A stretch of DNA of 64,000 nucleotides from Agrocybe praecox. Lineage: Eukaryota; Basidiomycota; Agaricomycetes; Agaricales; Agrocybaceae. The DNA lies in assembly GCA_964017145.1 (NCBI GenBank), contig OZ024845.1:1116001-1180000 (forward strand). Direction: 5' to 3'. A program made the position numbers and the translations under genes. Shown piece by piece: positions 32,931 through 44,389 of the stretch. Position 1 is the first letter of the stretch, and the number at the start of each line of letters is the position of its first letter. The notes below the pieces were generated by a model, which saw nothing but the letters and a program-made list of their open reading frames with translations, was not told where the DNA came from and searched no databases.

Positions 32931-33759
32931 GCTGCCAAACTATAAGCATGTATCCAGAATGGTACTTGCTAGGCTTGGCAGTTGCCAGTCCGACGTCATG
33001 TAGATGTCTATTATCATGTGATTGTCATGTGATTGAGTGCACAGCCACCTGTAGTCATGTGAAAGTCATGTGATCTGGTGCACAGCCACCAAAAATCAAA
33101 GTTGTAGAGAAAAATTTAAAAGTTATGCTAAATATTTTTTATTACATAATCATTAACGGTTCAGCCACAAAACACAAAATATTCGCGGAAAGCCGAGTAC
33201 AAATCAAAATAAAAAATAAAAATATTTATAGCAAGCCAAAAATAAATCCTAAAATCATCAAAAAATGTGGCCCATACTATTTTAGGTTAGATCTATCAAA
33301 TATGTAAAATGTTCTAAAAATAGATCGGTCTAAATATAGTTCTGTTTTAAAAATAGATGTGATTTATTTGGTCTTGTCTTAGTTGCCATCATTAGTTGCC
33401 ATCATTATGCATTGATGGGCCTTTACGCAAAATCCTCAAAGTCCAAAGTTCACTTGCCATATTAAGGTATTTGGTTGTGACAACACCTAAGTCCTAAGTT
33501 GTTTGGTGTTTGGGTGTGTTGGTGGCTGATTATCTGTTATTTATTATTTGTTTGTATTTGAGGCCATAAAATTGTGGCAGTGGACCCTGAATGTGTAAAT
33601 AGAGGCAAGCAAAAAGTCATGCTTTTGTATTTTGATGCAATCAGTAACAACCAGTCACAACACATGACCAGTCAAGAATATAGGCAGTCAAACATATAAG
33701 TCTGGCAACTGCCAGCCCAGGTAGGTACCATTCTGGATACATGCCTATAGTTTGGCAAC
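32931..33759. mobile_element. MITE 2 (TA target, ~829 bp)
   Basis: Terminal inverted repeats of about 60 bp, starting G(C/T)TGCCAAACTATA and continuing GGCATGTATCCAGAATGGTA. TA follows the right end (33,760-33,761) and TG the left, probably a decayed TA. It lies inside an intron of the minus-strand cargo gene. Its interior is homologous, inverted, to MITE 1. No ORF. Confidence 0.75.
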
Positions 33760-34811
33760 TACCATAATTTCATGTCATAAAATGAATGCTATGGCTGATT
33801 AGATATCGTCTAAGCGGAAGATTCAAGTAGTAGGTACTTACTGTAGCATTTCTGCAAGAAAGAACTGAAGATAGGGATAATAAATTGCTTGTAGCGTAAG
33901 CGTTCCGCGTTGCCAAAGTTCATCTTGATATTTCCAGGAATAGTACCCGAGTGTATACTGTGAATTAATGTAAGGAAAATCAATATAAGCTATGAAGAAT
34001 AGCACACATACCTGATCACATTGAGTTTGCCATCGTGGGCAGGCTCTGGACCTCCTGCTAACAGAGTGACCTTCCATCTGGTGGTCTTGGCCATTAAATC
34101 TAGGATAGGCTGAGCGAAGTTGACAAGACCTTGTATAGCTCTAAGGGATAGATATTTAGATAGTTGAAATGAAGCAAAATAAAGACAAACCTCTGACGAT
34201 CTGCGGGTGTAGTAGAGACCACCGCATTGTTCCCAGCCCTCCACTTCTCCACATCCCTGTTGTATTCCAATTCAGCCTCCTTGATCCAACCTTCCTGCTC
34301 CTCCTCGGAGAGGTTCAAAAACATTTCCTTCGCAAACCTGTCTCGCAAGGCAGCATACTGTTTCTTCGGCGTGCCGTGGACAGCAACATAGACCTTGACT
34401 CTGTTCTCGATTTTGTCATGATGGGAGTGGTGCCAAATATTGGAGGCGGTTTTGCGGCGAGGACGAGAGGAGTCCTTTCCAGATAGCTTCTGGAGGAGTG
34501 CGCAGTAGGGTTGTACGCCCCACTCGCATCCTTGAGTTCGAGGTTATTGTCCTTCATATATTGATACGACATCCAGTGTTTGATTTGCTACCAAACATGG
34601 AAATCGGTGAGTCACATGATCTTCCCAAATTAGACATTGGTCTGAACTTGGTCTGAACTTACAGATTTACGCTGCTGAATTAGGCGTTGACAAGCGTTGT
34701 ATTCCTCCATGGCTCTTGTATAATCTTCTTCTGAAAGACCATCGGCGTACGGAGGAGGCTCCTCTGGGTCGGGATTGTTGTCGTCCACCAAAGCAAGAAA
34801 TTTGGGAGTAG

Positions 34812-34818
34812 GCTCACT
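34812..34818. repeat. Left target-site duplication of the inner 5.4-kb element
   Basis: GCTCACT here and at 40,214-40,220. An extra G at both sides makes it 8 bp (GGCTCACT) if the terminal base is counted differently. Confidence 0.85.
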
Positions 34819-35639
34819 CACCCTTTGAAGGTAACCTGATGTATCAAATCTGGCAATATGCACTTTTTTTGATACATCATAGTGGGCAATCACCCACCCC
34901 GGCAACATGCACCAGGTATGCCGGAGGCAGAGAGCAGTTGGCCTTGCCAAACATTAATAAACATTGCTGTTTTTGATGTTTTCAGACAGTAATTAGGCAC
35001 TGCAGGCATAGTGGTTATGTTTTTTATTGCGATATGTCAGATATATGTTCTATATATATTTTATGTTTTTTTGATGCCCTTTGCGCACCTAAAAAGGGAC
35101 GGGACGGGATGGATTGGAAAACATAAAAGTGGATGATGTGTTATTTATAGACGGATGCAGGAAACAGTGTCCCCGAAGTGCCCGAAGCTGTAATTGGGCT
35201 CCTGCGCTTTGTTGGGCATTGTTCGGGGTGCTAAAAAAGCGTAGATATAATGTAGGAATATGTTTTGATTTTTGGGGGCGCTTTGCGCCATCAAAAGAGG
35301 ACAGTATGGGATGGATTGCAAAACATAAAATCGGATGATGTGTTATTTTTAGCATGCTTTGTTCATTTCTGGCATTGTGCTATTTTTAATTATGTTATAA
35401 CCATTTTGGGACTATGTTTAATTTTACATACATATGTTTAACCTAGATTAGATTAGATATTCGCTTTGGTTTTCAAGCAGCCCATCCATATCTGGTAGTT
35501 ATTGCCGTTTGGGTAAATCTTTTCAAAAACATACAAAATTCAGTGAAATTTTTATCTGAATTTCTACGTTACGGTACAGTCATATATACTATCTAAATAT
35601 CAAGGGGAGGGAGGTCAAAGGGAGAGAAACAAGAGGATC

Positions 35640-36180
35640 GTTATTGATCCTCATGTCCTCCCCTCTCCCTCATACCTGCCCATTTGCACTTCCCTACACC
35701 CTCGTATGTCCCTGCACCCTTGTACCTCCCTGCACCCTTGTACCTCCGTCGCACCTCCCTGCACCCTTGTACTACCCTCGCACCTCCCTGCATCGCCGTC
35801 GTTCTAGGAGATGCCCACATCCCTATAGGCAGGGGGAGGGGCAGGGCGCGTCATCGTCTTCTTGCGTGAGAGGGGACCAGGGAGCAAGAGGGAACGGGTA
35901 GGGCGTGTCGTCATCGCAAACCTCGTCGGCGTGTGCAGCCATCGTGGTCGTAGTCGTCAACGTTGTGGTCGTCATGTGCAGCTGGCATCTTCATCGTCCA
36001 CGTCATCGTGGTCGTCGTGGGCAGCTGTCGTCATCCTCGTCTACGTCATCCTCGTCGTGGGCAGTCGTTGTAGTTGTCAACGTCATGGTCGTGGTCGTGC
36101 GCAGCTGTTGTCTTCGTCGTCCACATCATCCTCGTCGTGCGCAGCCGTGGCCATCTTTGTCCACGTTGATACGACTGGTG
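35640..36180 (+). repeat. Low-complexity tandem DNA inside the inner element
   Basis: First a CCTCCCTGCACCCTTGTA unit repeated with changes (35,690-35,790), then a long run of GTCGTC/GTCATCCTCGTC words with GTGCGCAGC spacers (35,900-36,170). It resumes near 37,850 beyond the next piece. Open frames here are artefacts of composition. Confidence 0.75.
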
Positions 36181-36184
36181 TTTG

Positions 36185-37850
36185 GCTGTGACTGAACAGT
36201 AGCCCTAGTATCCATCCTACTTAATTTTTGGCATAATAAACATGTTTATTATTAAGTCTACATAAGTACAGAGCGAGGATAGCTACATGTTTGGCTAGGG
36301 TAAACCATTCCATGAACCCTAGGATGAACCTTACAAATGCTAGAGTTGGTTATAGTAGTTCCTCGGAAATGCGTGGAATGCTTTAATAGCAGTACAGCAG
36401 GATCGAAGGCTCCTAGAATAATATTCAGCCATCAGGAATGTAAGCTAGAGCCTGCTGATAATAAGCTTAACAGCACTATAGCCACTTATTATTACACAGT
36501 GCGTGACGTGTCCACATCTACCTAATATGGAAATGGAAAGTTCCCACCATATGAAAGTACATGTAAACTACTGCCAATGTTCCTAGGAACGCTAACTCAA
36601 GGCGGCAGGACTGATCCTAGCATTAACAAAGTACATTACTGGTCCCTAGGAACATAGTGGGCACTATGCAAACGACGAGACAAGCACTAGTAATGTCAAT
36701 TAGGACTTGCCGACGTCTGCTCGAGTCAGATCACCGATAAACCCAAAAGGAGAAGTTCCTAGGAACACTTGCACATGGGCCTTAAGACCCTCAGATATAA
36801 GCAGTTGCCTTAAACGGCAGTTGTGGAGCCAAGGATTGCAGATCCATACAATACCATGATACTCTGATGCTTCGGACCCTATGACATCGATCAATGATTG
36901 TCGGCTAATGCGAATAAGTGCCCTCGGAGCGTCATGCTCGAGTCAGCGACTTGCCCAACCTTACAAACCCTTCCGAGGGTATTCAAAAAGCACACATGGC
37001 ACCCTCTTGGCGCTTATGCATCGAGTGGAGTTGCAGTGCACCAACCAATAGTATTGTTTCCTTTATTTTCCGAGCATTTCCGATTCATTCCAAGTATTCC
37101 TATATTTTCCGAGACCCAACAGTATATAAGCAGCCTGTAAATATTGTAGCAACCCAGACAACGTAGAACCCAGTTCTTTATATTCCTAGGAGAAAGCCTA
37201 AGTGCCTATCCGACGATTATTGACTATTGGAAGCTAAAGCGTCTCCACGGAAGCTGGCATAATTAATATGATTCCATCTGAAGTGTTACTTGTTCAATTT
37301 GGCGTGATCTGATTGACTTGAGTTAACTTGTAGAGTTCTCGAGGAACGTTAGAAAACGTGTTGGGATAAAGTTTCCTCTGTCTTAAGTGACACAAAGCTT
37401 GATACCCGCCTAAGTGGCAAAGATTGTCTAAGTGACGCCTAAGTGGCCCGTTCTAGGGATAAGTTCCCTGCCTAAGTGGCAAATTGTCTAAATGACACCT
37501 ATGTGGCCCGTTTTGGATTGAGTCCCCATTCTAAGTGATTAAAAGACTTTGGATTGAGTGTCCAGCCTAAGTGGCAAACCAAATTATCTATACCTTTTGT
37601 GGAGACACATTAAATCAACTGTTTAACCCTCCGAGGAACAGTACTTGTGCTGATTCTCACTCTCTGAAACTTCCTAGGAAGTATCTTGATCATCGAAAAC
37701 GTCCCTTCTGTGAAGATAAACATAATCAATGACGCATATTGCGTATCCCTCCCAAGAAGAACTAATCAAATTGATTGGGTTTTGTTACGGACTGTATACA
37801 AAGTACAAATCGTACAATACACACACAACCCCGCAGCAAGCACCTTAATG
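36185..37850. mobile_element. LTR-like segment inserted into the low-complexity DNA
   Basis: A 1.65-kb block of different composition interrupts the GTC-rich DNA. It has a TATA-type box (AGTATATAAG, 37,121-37,130), three perfect TTCCTAGGAA palindromes (36,581, 36,756, 37,671) and several CCTAAGTGGC repeats (about 37,390-37,580). No coding frame. It looks like one long LTR or regulatory region of a retroelement; exact ends and target duplication were not found. Confidence 0.4.
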
Positions 37851-37949
37851 TCATCCATGTCGCCATGTGCAGTCATCGTCGTCGCGTTATCAGTGCACGT
37901 TGTCGGTCCGTGGAGTGGTTTTCCGAGACATGGCCCACATCCCTATCGA

Positions 37950-38765
37950 GAGGGGAGGGGCCAGGTGTGATGAAACGACGTTGGTGGTGGTTGTGATGGG
38001 GGTTGAGAAGGAAGAAATCAACCGTGATGGTTGATTTCTGTCCAAATCCAGCCTTCCCACGCCGGCCCGGCGTTGACCGAGGCTCGAGCTCATCGTCATG
38101 CACGACGATGACAGTAGAATACAATTACTTTAGATAGAAGTAAATACACAACATGTTATAATGATATATATCAAAGAGTATAACTAAGTAATAATAAAAA
38201 AACATATGCTTTTACTACGAGAATATCAGTATCTATGTATGTACGGGCCTTGCGTGGTGATTTCGTGACAGCTCTCCACAAAATAAATTTTATTTCTACT
38301 TGAAAGACAACAAATTTTACACTTTAAAAATAATGTATTCATTGTAAACTATCTAAATGGTACTAATGTTACAAAAAATTGGCCTTCAGCCTGATGTATC
38401 AAACGGTACTCTTTGATGTATAAATTATGCATCGAAAGTCAATCGAAAGTTAATATGAGCAATCGTCATGTTCATACCTAGGATGATTTTGTATGTCATG
38501 TCTTCTATGTTTCACTTTTTTTTGGATAAAATACATTTATTATACTATTAGAACACATTACACTATATACTTTTATTAACAAACGTCTGTAGGCTCTCTC
38601 ATCGTCATGCACAACGATGAGCTCGACCCGGTTATTAACCGGGCCGGCGTGGGAATTACCGGATTGGGAACAAATCAACCACATCGTTGGTTGATCCGTT
38701 CCTTATCAACCCCCATACAACCACCACCAATCGACAACTTGCACCCAGCCCACCCCTCTCTCACT
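37950..38765. mobile_element. Nested TIR element, ~0.8 kb
   Basis: About 150 bp at 37,950-38,105 recur inverted at 38,600-38,765. Shared blocks are GGTGGTGGTTGT, ATGGGGGTTGA, TTCCCACGCCGGCC and GAGCTCATCGT. The centre is AT-rich with no ORF. A non-autonomous element inside the inner KDZ-type element. Confidence 0.65.
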
Positions 38766-38839
38766 ACCACTACCACCACCACTATTGTGGACGACAATGA
38801 CGACAAACAGAGACAGCAACCACAACCACGACGACGATG

Positions 38840-39360
38840 GTGACAACCACAACAACCGCAGCCACGACAACAACAATCAGCCCTTCAGCGAGGGTGAGCA
38901 GGACTGAGAGCACGGCAGCGAGCACAACAGCCAGGGAAAACACAACAGCCAGGGCGAGGGCGAAGGTGAGCACAACGCACGACAGCCAGGGCGACAGCGA
39001 GCACGACAGCGAACAGCGAGCGGAGACGAAAGGGAACAGCGAGCAAGCACGACAGCGAGCAGCGAGCAAGCACGACAATGAACAGCAAGCAAGACAGCAA
39101 GGGCGTGAGGGATAGCAAGGGCGTGAGGGATAGCAAGGGCGTGAGGGACAGCGAGCGGGTGGGCACCAGATGAGTGGGCTGGGCACCACTGGTTAGATAC
39201 GAGTGAGCAGGACACCTGGGCACCACCAGATAGGCACCACCCACTGTGTAACCACCGGCACGTAGGCACCAGAGGCACGAGTGAGCGGGTAGGCACCAAC
39301 GAGAAGGTGCCAGCGAGCGCGTACGCACGAGCGAGTGGGTTGGCGCCAGCTAGGGGCTAG
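38840..39360 (+). repeat. Low-complexity AGC/CACGAC-rich repeats
   Basis: AGCGAGC and CACGACAGC words, then three exact tandem copies of an 18-bp unit AGCAAGGGCGTGAGGGAT (39,096-39,150), then GGGCACCA/GGCACCAG words to 39,360. Long open frames on both strands are composition artefacts. Confidence 0.75.
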
Positions 39361-40974
39361 GTGCCAGTGCGTAGGCTTGAGCGAGCTCTTAGGTACCAGA
39401 TTCTTACTTACATTGGCTAATAAATATGTACATTTTCTTAATGTAGTGTAATATACACAATTAAATGATGTTTTAAACATTTTTCATATGTTGTAAAAAG
39501 AATGTGCTCAAAAGAGCAATAACTACCAAATTTGGAAGTGCCGCCTGTCGAAACTTTGCTGGCAAGGTACTATCTAATCTAATCTAAGCTAGAACATATG
39601 TATATAAAATTAAACATAGTCCCAAAATGGTTATAACATAATTAAAAATAGCACAATGCCAGAAATGAACAAAGCATGCTAAAAATAACACATCATCCGA
39701 TTTTATGTTTTGCAATCCATCCCATACCGTCCTCTTTTGATGGCGCAAAGCGCCCCCAAAAATCAAAACATATTCCTACATTATATCTACGCTTTTTTAG
39801 CACCCCGAACAATGCCCAACAAAGCGCAGGAGCCCAATTACAGCTTCGGGCACTTCGGGGACACTGTTTCCTGCATCCGTCTATAAATAACACATCATCC
39901 ACTTTTATGTTTTCCAATCCATCCCATACCGTCCCTTTTTAGGTGTGCAAAGGGCATCAAAAAAAACATAAAATATATATAGAACATATATCTGACATAT
40001 CGCAATAAAAAACATAACCACTATGCCTGCAGTGCCTAATTACTGTCTGAAAACATCAAAAACAGCAATGTTTATTAATGTTTGGCAAGGCCAACTGCTC
40101 TCTGCCTCCGGCATACCTGGTGCATGTTGCCGGGGTGGGTGATTGCCCACTATGATGTATCAAAAAAAGTGCATATTGCCGGGATTGATACATGAATCTG
40201 CGATACAAGGCTGGCTCACTGTCATGAGGCAAGTCGATCGGAAACCGTTTGAAATAGCGTCGCTGAATCAAAGAAAGGGCCTCCGACGCGTAGTTCTCCT
40301 TAATGGTGTTCACATATATTTCTTTCTGGCTCAATAGGAACTCCTTCCTGGAGCCACAAAAGTTGCCAGGATTTTGCATCGTAACACGGTCGAGAGCAAA
40401 AGTTGACGGAACAAACGAAGTGGCGTATGGGCAATAGAAAACCCTGGAAAGAAAACCGGACAAGCAGTAGTATGGCAGGAATTGGGTGACATTGGGTCGC
40501 CTCAGTACTGTTTCAAAATATTCCCAACGTATGTATTGCCCTTGTTTTTTGCAGATACAACACGGTGCTAACTAACCTTTTCGAGTCACTCTAGATTTAC
40601 AGATTTTTCTTTCTATTAACCCCAATGCGAAGTACGGCCCAGAATTGCATAACACGACATTGGCAAATGTAAGTATACCTACTGCCCCCCCTTTCCTTTT
40701 CGAATTATGTTATTGACCACCCTTATGTCAGTAGTTTCCGCAATATACGTATATGTGCTTATACGGGCAAATATTTATGTGAGTCCTACGATTTTCAATA
40801 AATTTATTGTTTATTTTTTGATACTTTCCGCCTTGCAGTATATCGAGATCGACACACCGTCTTTCTTTATGTATGTTTATATTCTCTCCCTATAAAAACA
40901 TGTCTCACCTTTGTTGCCAGAAAACCATCCTATATCCCACCATCGGTCTTCTTCTCCTTAGTATAAACTTCCCT

Positions 40975-43250
40975 ATGGCTCACAAAAAAGGTATGTTCCC
41001 CACCGCTATACGTCTTCTATACCACCCTGAATACCTTTTGATACTCCAGATGATCAGAAAAAAAATGGCAAGCCTCGTAAGTCTAGTACCTATCTTTCTT
41101 GATGGTTGGGTTTGCCGACTGATTTTTTTCGTCGTCATAGATCACGACAACAAGTCCATGGATGTCGATACGACTAGTGGGGGCGTCTCCCCCACCAGCG
41201 CTGTGACTTGGGTTGTTGTCACCGACGACAGAGTTGCGATTCTTGATGCCGAAGAGTAAGTTGTGTTTTTTTTTATTCACTCCATTCATTACTCAAAACA
41301 TTTATTTGTAATTTAGGCAAGTTCGTCAATTCGATGTCCCCACCTTTCGCCGATTCTCCCTCGTTAGGTCCGACACTCGTGAAGAGGCTGTTGCTTATTA
41401 CAACGGCCTCCTCTTTCGCAGCATGGCACTGAGCGCTACCCCTTGCGTCCTGTCAACCACGGCCCCTGTTCCTCCGCCATCCCAACCTGCTATCTCTTTC
41501 CCCAGAGCTCAGCGTCGTGACCCACAAACCGAAGCTCCTGGTGCTCAAGGCAACCCAATCTGCATTCATGATACCCCCCCTAGCGCCTCAGCAGTGTCTG
41601 ATAGGATTTGTCACATGCTTGCCATCGCATGAACCGTTGACACACCAACACCTAACTCTCATACCAACGGAGAGACAGGACGCCCAAGGCGTAGCAACAG
41701 GCTGCTCACCTTTGCCTCTGCCACAGCATCCTCAAAGGTAGTGGAGGCTCTGAAAATCACACCAGCCTCGGCTCCTCATGCACTCCATAAATCTGGTACT
41801 CGCCGACTGCTTCCCGCACCTTCCATTTCTGCGCCTGGACCTCGTGCTCCCTGCCAGACTGCTCCACCACGTGTGCAACCTACCGCAATCTGGATTGAAA
41901 GCTCGGAATCAGATGGTGATCGCGACAATGACAAGGCCAAATCTCCGGGACAAGGACCTTGCAAGCGCTGCGTCAAAAAACGGCTCAATGTGCAGGGATG
42001 TGCTTCAATAAAAACGGTCAGGGTCCTATGAATAGTCAGGGTCCTACGAATCGTACACGCCGTTCTGGGGTACCCACTTTTCTGGCAGGCAAAAAATTGG
42101 ACCGAACTAACCGTTCTGTTGGAGATGCTGGCATTAGGGACTTGACCTCTAAGGGTAAAGTCTCAAGGGTAAAGTCTCAAACGTCGCTTCTGATCCCCCC
42201 TCCGCGCTCGCCAATCCAAACCTCTGGGAACCGAAGAAACAGGCAAGCCGTATCCTGGCAGCTGTTGACGAAGCCTCAATGTTTCCCCTTCCTGCCCGTG
42301 CTTCCCCACCCCCTCATGGCTCATTCTCTGTTTCTGCTCCACCCAGGAAAGCTCTCTCCTCGAAAAAGTCTGAAAAAGCTTGGCGTCAGAAGAAAACAAA
42401 GATTATAAGGAAGTACTATGACCCCCTTTATGAGGACATGCCTGAGACTGCACCTTACTCAGAGATTGAAGTGACGGACAGCGAAGACAGCAACAACGAC
42501 AAGGCAGTCAGCATCAGCAACTTCGACACTCGTGCCCAGCCAACACAACCTAAAGGCAAAAAGAAGGCGTCCACTGACGACGAAGGAGAAGAAAACGGCA
42601 ACGGCAATGGCAACAACAACAACATCTCCCACCGCAAACTCAAAGCATCATCGACACCTCTCAACAACCACTAGAAGCATCACATCGCTCAAAGCCCCGA
42701 TTTGATTGACTATGCCCTCATGTTAGAGGAAGCAACTGCGACTCCCCCTCCTGCCATTCCCATCTCTTCATCCCCTACTGACTTTGCTCTCGCCCCATTC
42801 GCCTCCACATTGTCTGCACCGCTCTCTGTGGCTCACGTCCTTGCTCCCTTTGCTCCGTCATCATCTGCACCTACTCAACGAGCTCGAGACACCATCGCTC
42901 CGCCTGCTGCCCATCCGACGTTGCTACTACCTGCTATAGGTAAAAACCACCAGTTCTACGCAGGTATTCCGCCACCGCCACCACTTCCACCCCAACCACC
43001 GGCACCCGTCCCACCAGCGTCCAATATCCCACCGCCCCCACCTCAACCGACTACGCTCGTCCCATCATCATCCATTTCGTCACCCCCTGCACCTGCATCT
43101 CAACTGCCTCTGTACGTCAACAGGCCCCCTCCACCATACACCCTGGTTGCGAACGAGCAAGACAGTGTTATGTTGGATCCTGATAGCGACTTTGGGGATC
43201 TTTCGGACATCGACACATCGTACTTGGACCAGATAGCTGAAATGAACTGA
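40975..43250 (+). pseudogene. KDZ cargo gene, proline-rich protein of unknown function
   Basis: Starts MAHKK at 40,975. Small exons joined by introns 40,991 to about 41,051, 41,076 to about 41,140 and 41,257-41,317 give TWVVVTDDRVAILDAEEQ, FDVPTFRRFSLVRSDTREEA and VAYYNGLLFR. This segment is faintly like the small viroplasmin/RNase H N-terminal fold, but I am not sure. A long Pro/Ser/Ala-rich region follows, containing GPCKRCVKKRLNVQGC, an acidic stretch, runs of PPPP and an acidic C-terminus ending at 43,250. A TGA at 41,630-41,632, in a CGA-like position, breaks the main frame. Frame changes near 42,000-42,300 are partly due to unresolved introns or indels. A short duplication (GTCAGGGTCCTA twice) lies at about 42,017. 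Confidence 0.45.
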
Positions 43251-44389
43251 CGAACTTCATCTCAACTTTATCATATGTAGATAATTTACCATCGTCTATC
43301 ATCGTCTCCGCCCCTCATCATGCAGCATGCTTATGGACTTGATATATATGCCCTATGCCGTCTCCTACATATGCCTATCCTCACATATCTTAACTTACAT
43401 TACCATATAGTTCAATTGGGCGATTTTTTCACATTTAATTTGGTTCTTAATGAAATGTTTTTTGTGCCCTCTTAAAGTGTTTATGTCAAAACATTAAGTG
43501 TCAGGTTTGAATTTCTAGTTTAAGAAACACAGAAAGTACGAAGAGAAAACTATTTATTTAGTATTTAAAGCCAGGAGCATGAGATGTTGATACTCGTCTT
43601 CGTGCCTTGCTATCTCAGTGTCTCTTTTTTTTCTTCATCCTGTAGTCGTTAGAGAAAGTCAGTAATAGGATCTGTAACACACTGTTAGCACACTGACCTG
43701 TACTCTATGTTTTTAACGTGCAACTTTCCCCGATTCGCTTCACGGTATATTGCCTGGGCTTGCTGATGTCGTTCTCTTTTTGCTGCAAGATATTCTTCTG
43801 TGTCGAGGTTGCGCATGTTACTAGTGGTCGGTGGTAAGGAAGAAGGCACCTAGATATTTTACTGATCCTAACCCCCTTACTTTGCTGCTCGAATACGAGC
43901 GCGCCTACATTCCTCGTGCAGATTGCTAGGCACAAGTGTGAGGTGATTGTCAAAAAAGAGAGATGTAGAATAACTCACGTTTGATAATATTCACGCCGTT
44001 TGAAATTATTGACATTAAGTTGCTCACGTTTAGACAGTGCCAAGCTCATTTTTTGTAGTAAGGATGTAGGATATAGGATTCAAAGTTATCGAATGACCGA
44101 ATCTGGTGCGAAGTTCAACATTCCAATTAAGGAATTTGAACTTTGGTGCACTCGAAACTCAAAATATATTTGTATCTCTTTGCCATGTATATCTCACCAT
44201 TTAAGTTATACCAGGACATGAGCATTCAAGCCACTTTTTCATTTATAGCTTTATATTATGGAAAAAGCAGGGTTTAGCGTGCCAAACTGCAAAAAATGTT
44301 CGAGTTGGTCCCACGAAATCACCTCGCGCTATATTTAGCTTGCAAAGATCAATTTGATACGTAGAAATATTTAATACATGGGCATCTTT
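43251..44389. other. Intergenic within the KDZ element
   Basis: No gene recognised; both strands are full of stops. It holds the 3' ends of the two convergent cargo genes. Confidence 0.5.

Larger units (their letters stand above)
34819..40213. mobile_element. Inner 5.4-kb non-coding element with ~700-bp inverted repeats (KDZ-type termini)
   Basis: The left end CACCCTTTGAAGGTAACCTG is the same as that of the 21-kb element. The right end, reverse-complemented, starts CAGCCTTGTATCGCAGATTC. Inverted repeats run from 34,819 to about 35,520 and from about 39,495 to 40,213. They include the GATGTATCAAA hairpin, a GGGACGGGATGGATTGG block and TAGATTAGATTAGATA. It splits the minus-strand cargo gene and leaves duplication GCTCACT; skipping it restores HDSEP-TPKF. 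The interior has no transposase or other coding signal, only low-complexity DNA, an LTR-like piece and a nested TIR element, so it must have been moved in trans. Matching termini suggest KDZ transposase did this. Confidence 0.8.
31648..40443 (-). pseudogene. KDZ cargo gene, Agaricomycete-type family of unknown function, split by insertions
   Basis: On the minus strand, exon 40,443-40,214 (Met at 40,379; NFCGSRKEFLLSQKEIYV, ending FPIDLPHDSEP) continues at 34,811 (TPKFLALVDDNNPDPEEPPP) beyond the 5.4-kb element. Further exons give HWMSYQYMKDNNLELKDA, RWKVTLLAGGPEPAHDGKLN, NIKMNFGNAERLRYKQF and a long Ser/Pro-rich last exon ending SLQPEWHI, NGDWDNFRKTGPNG, YWGVAATNY at 31,648. The order resembles a family I remember as abundant and uncharacterised in mushroom genomes; no function is known to me. 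Lesions are the 5.4-kb insertion, a one-base shift after GAYNP (near 34,515) and a SINE-like insertion at 32,311-32,399. Without the insertions the frames rejoin exactly. An intron near 32,880-33,840 hosts MITE 2. The true 5' end is unresolved. Confidence 0.65.

Noticed and set aside
35114..35338. 74-residue ORF (MENIKVDDVLFIDGC...) present twice, also inverted at 39,693-39,917
   Set aside because: It is part of the ~700-bp inverted repeats of the inner element; identity reflects the repeat, not coding.
34819..35520. The inner repeats as two independent insertions of one short element in opposite orientation
   Set aside because: A single duplication (GCTCACT) spans both outer ends and the cargo gene rejoins only if the whole 5.4 kb is removed.
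35862..36195. Overlapping Ser/Val-rich ORFs on plus
   Set aside because: GTCGTC trinucleotide repeats read in two frames.
38782..39328. Several 130-150 residue Cys/Leu/Ala-rich ORFs on the minus strand
   Set aside because: Low-complexity repeats (AGCGAGC, GGGCACCA) open many frames at once; no domain pattern.
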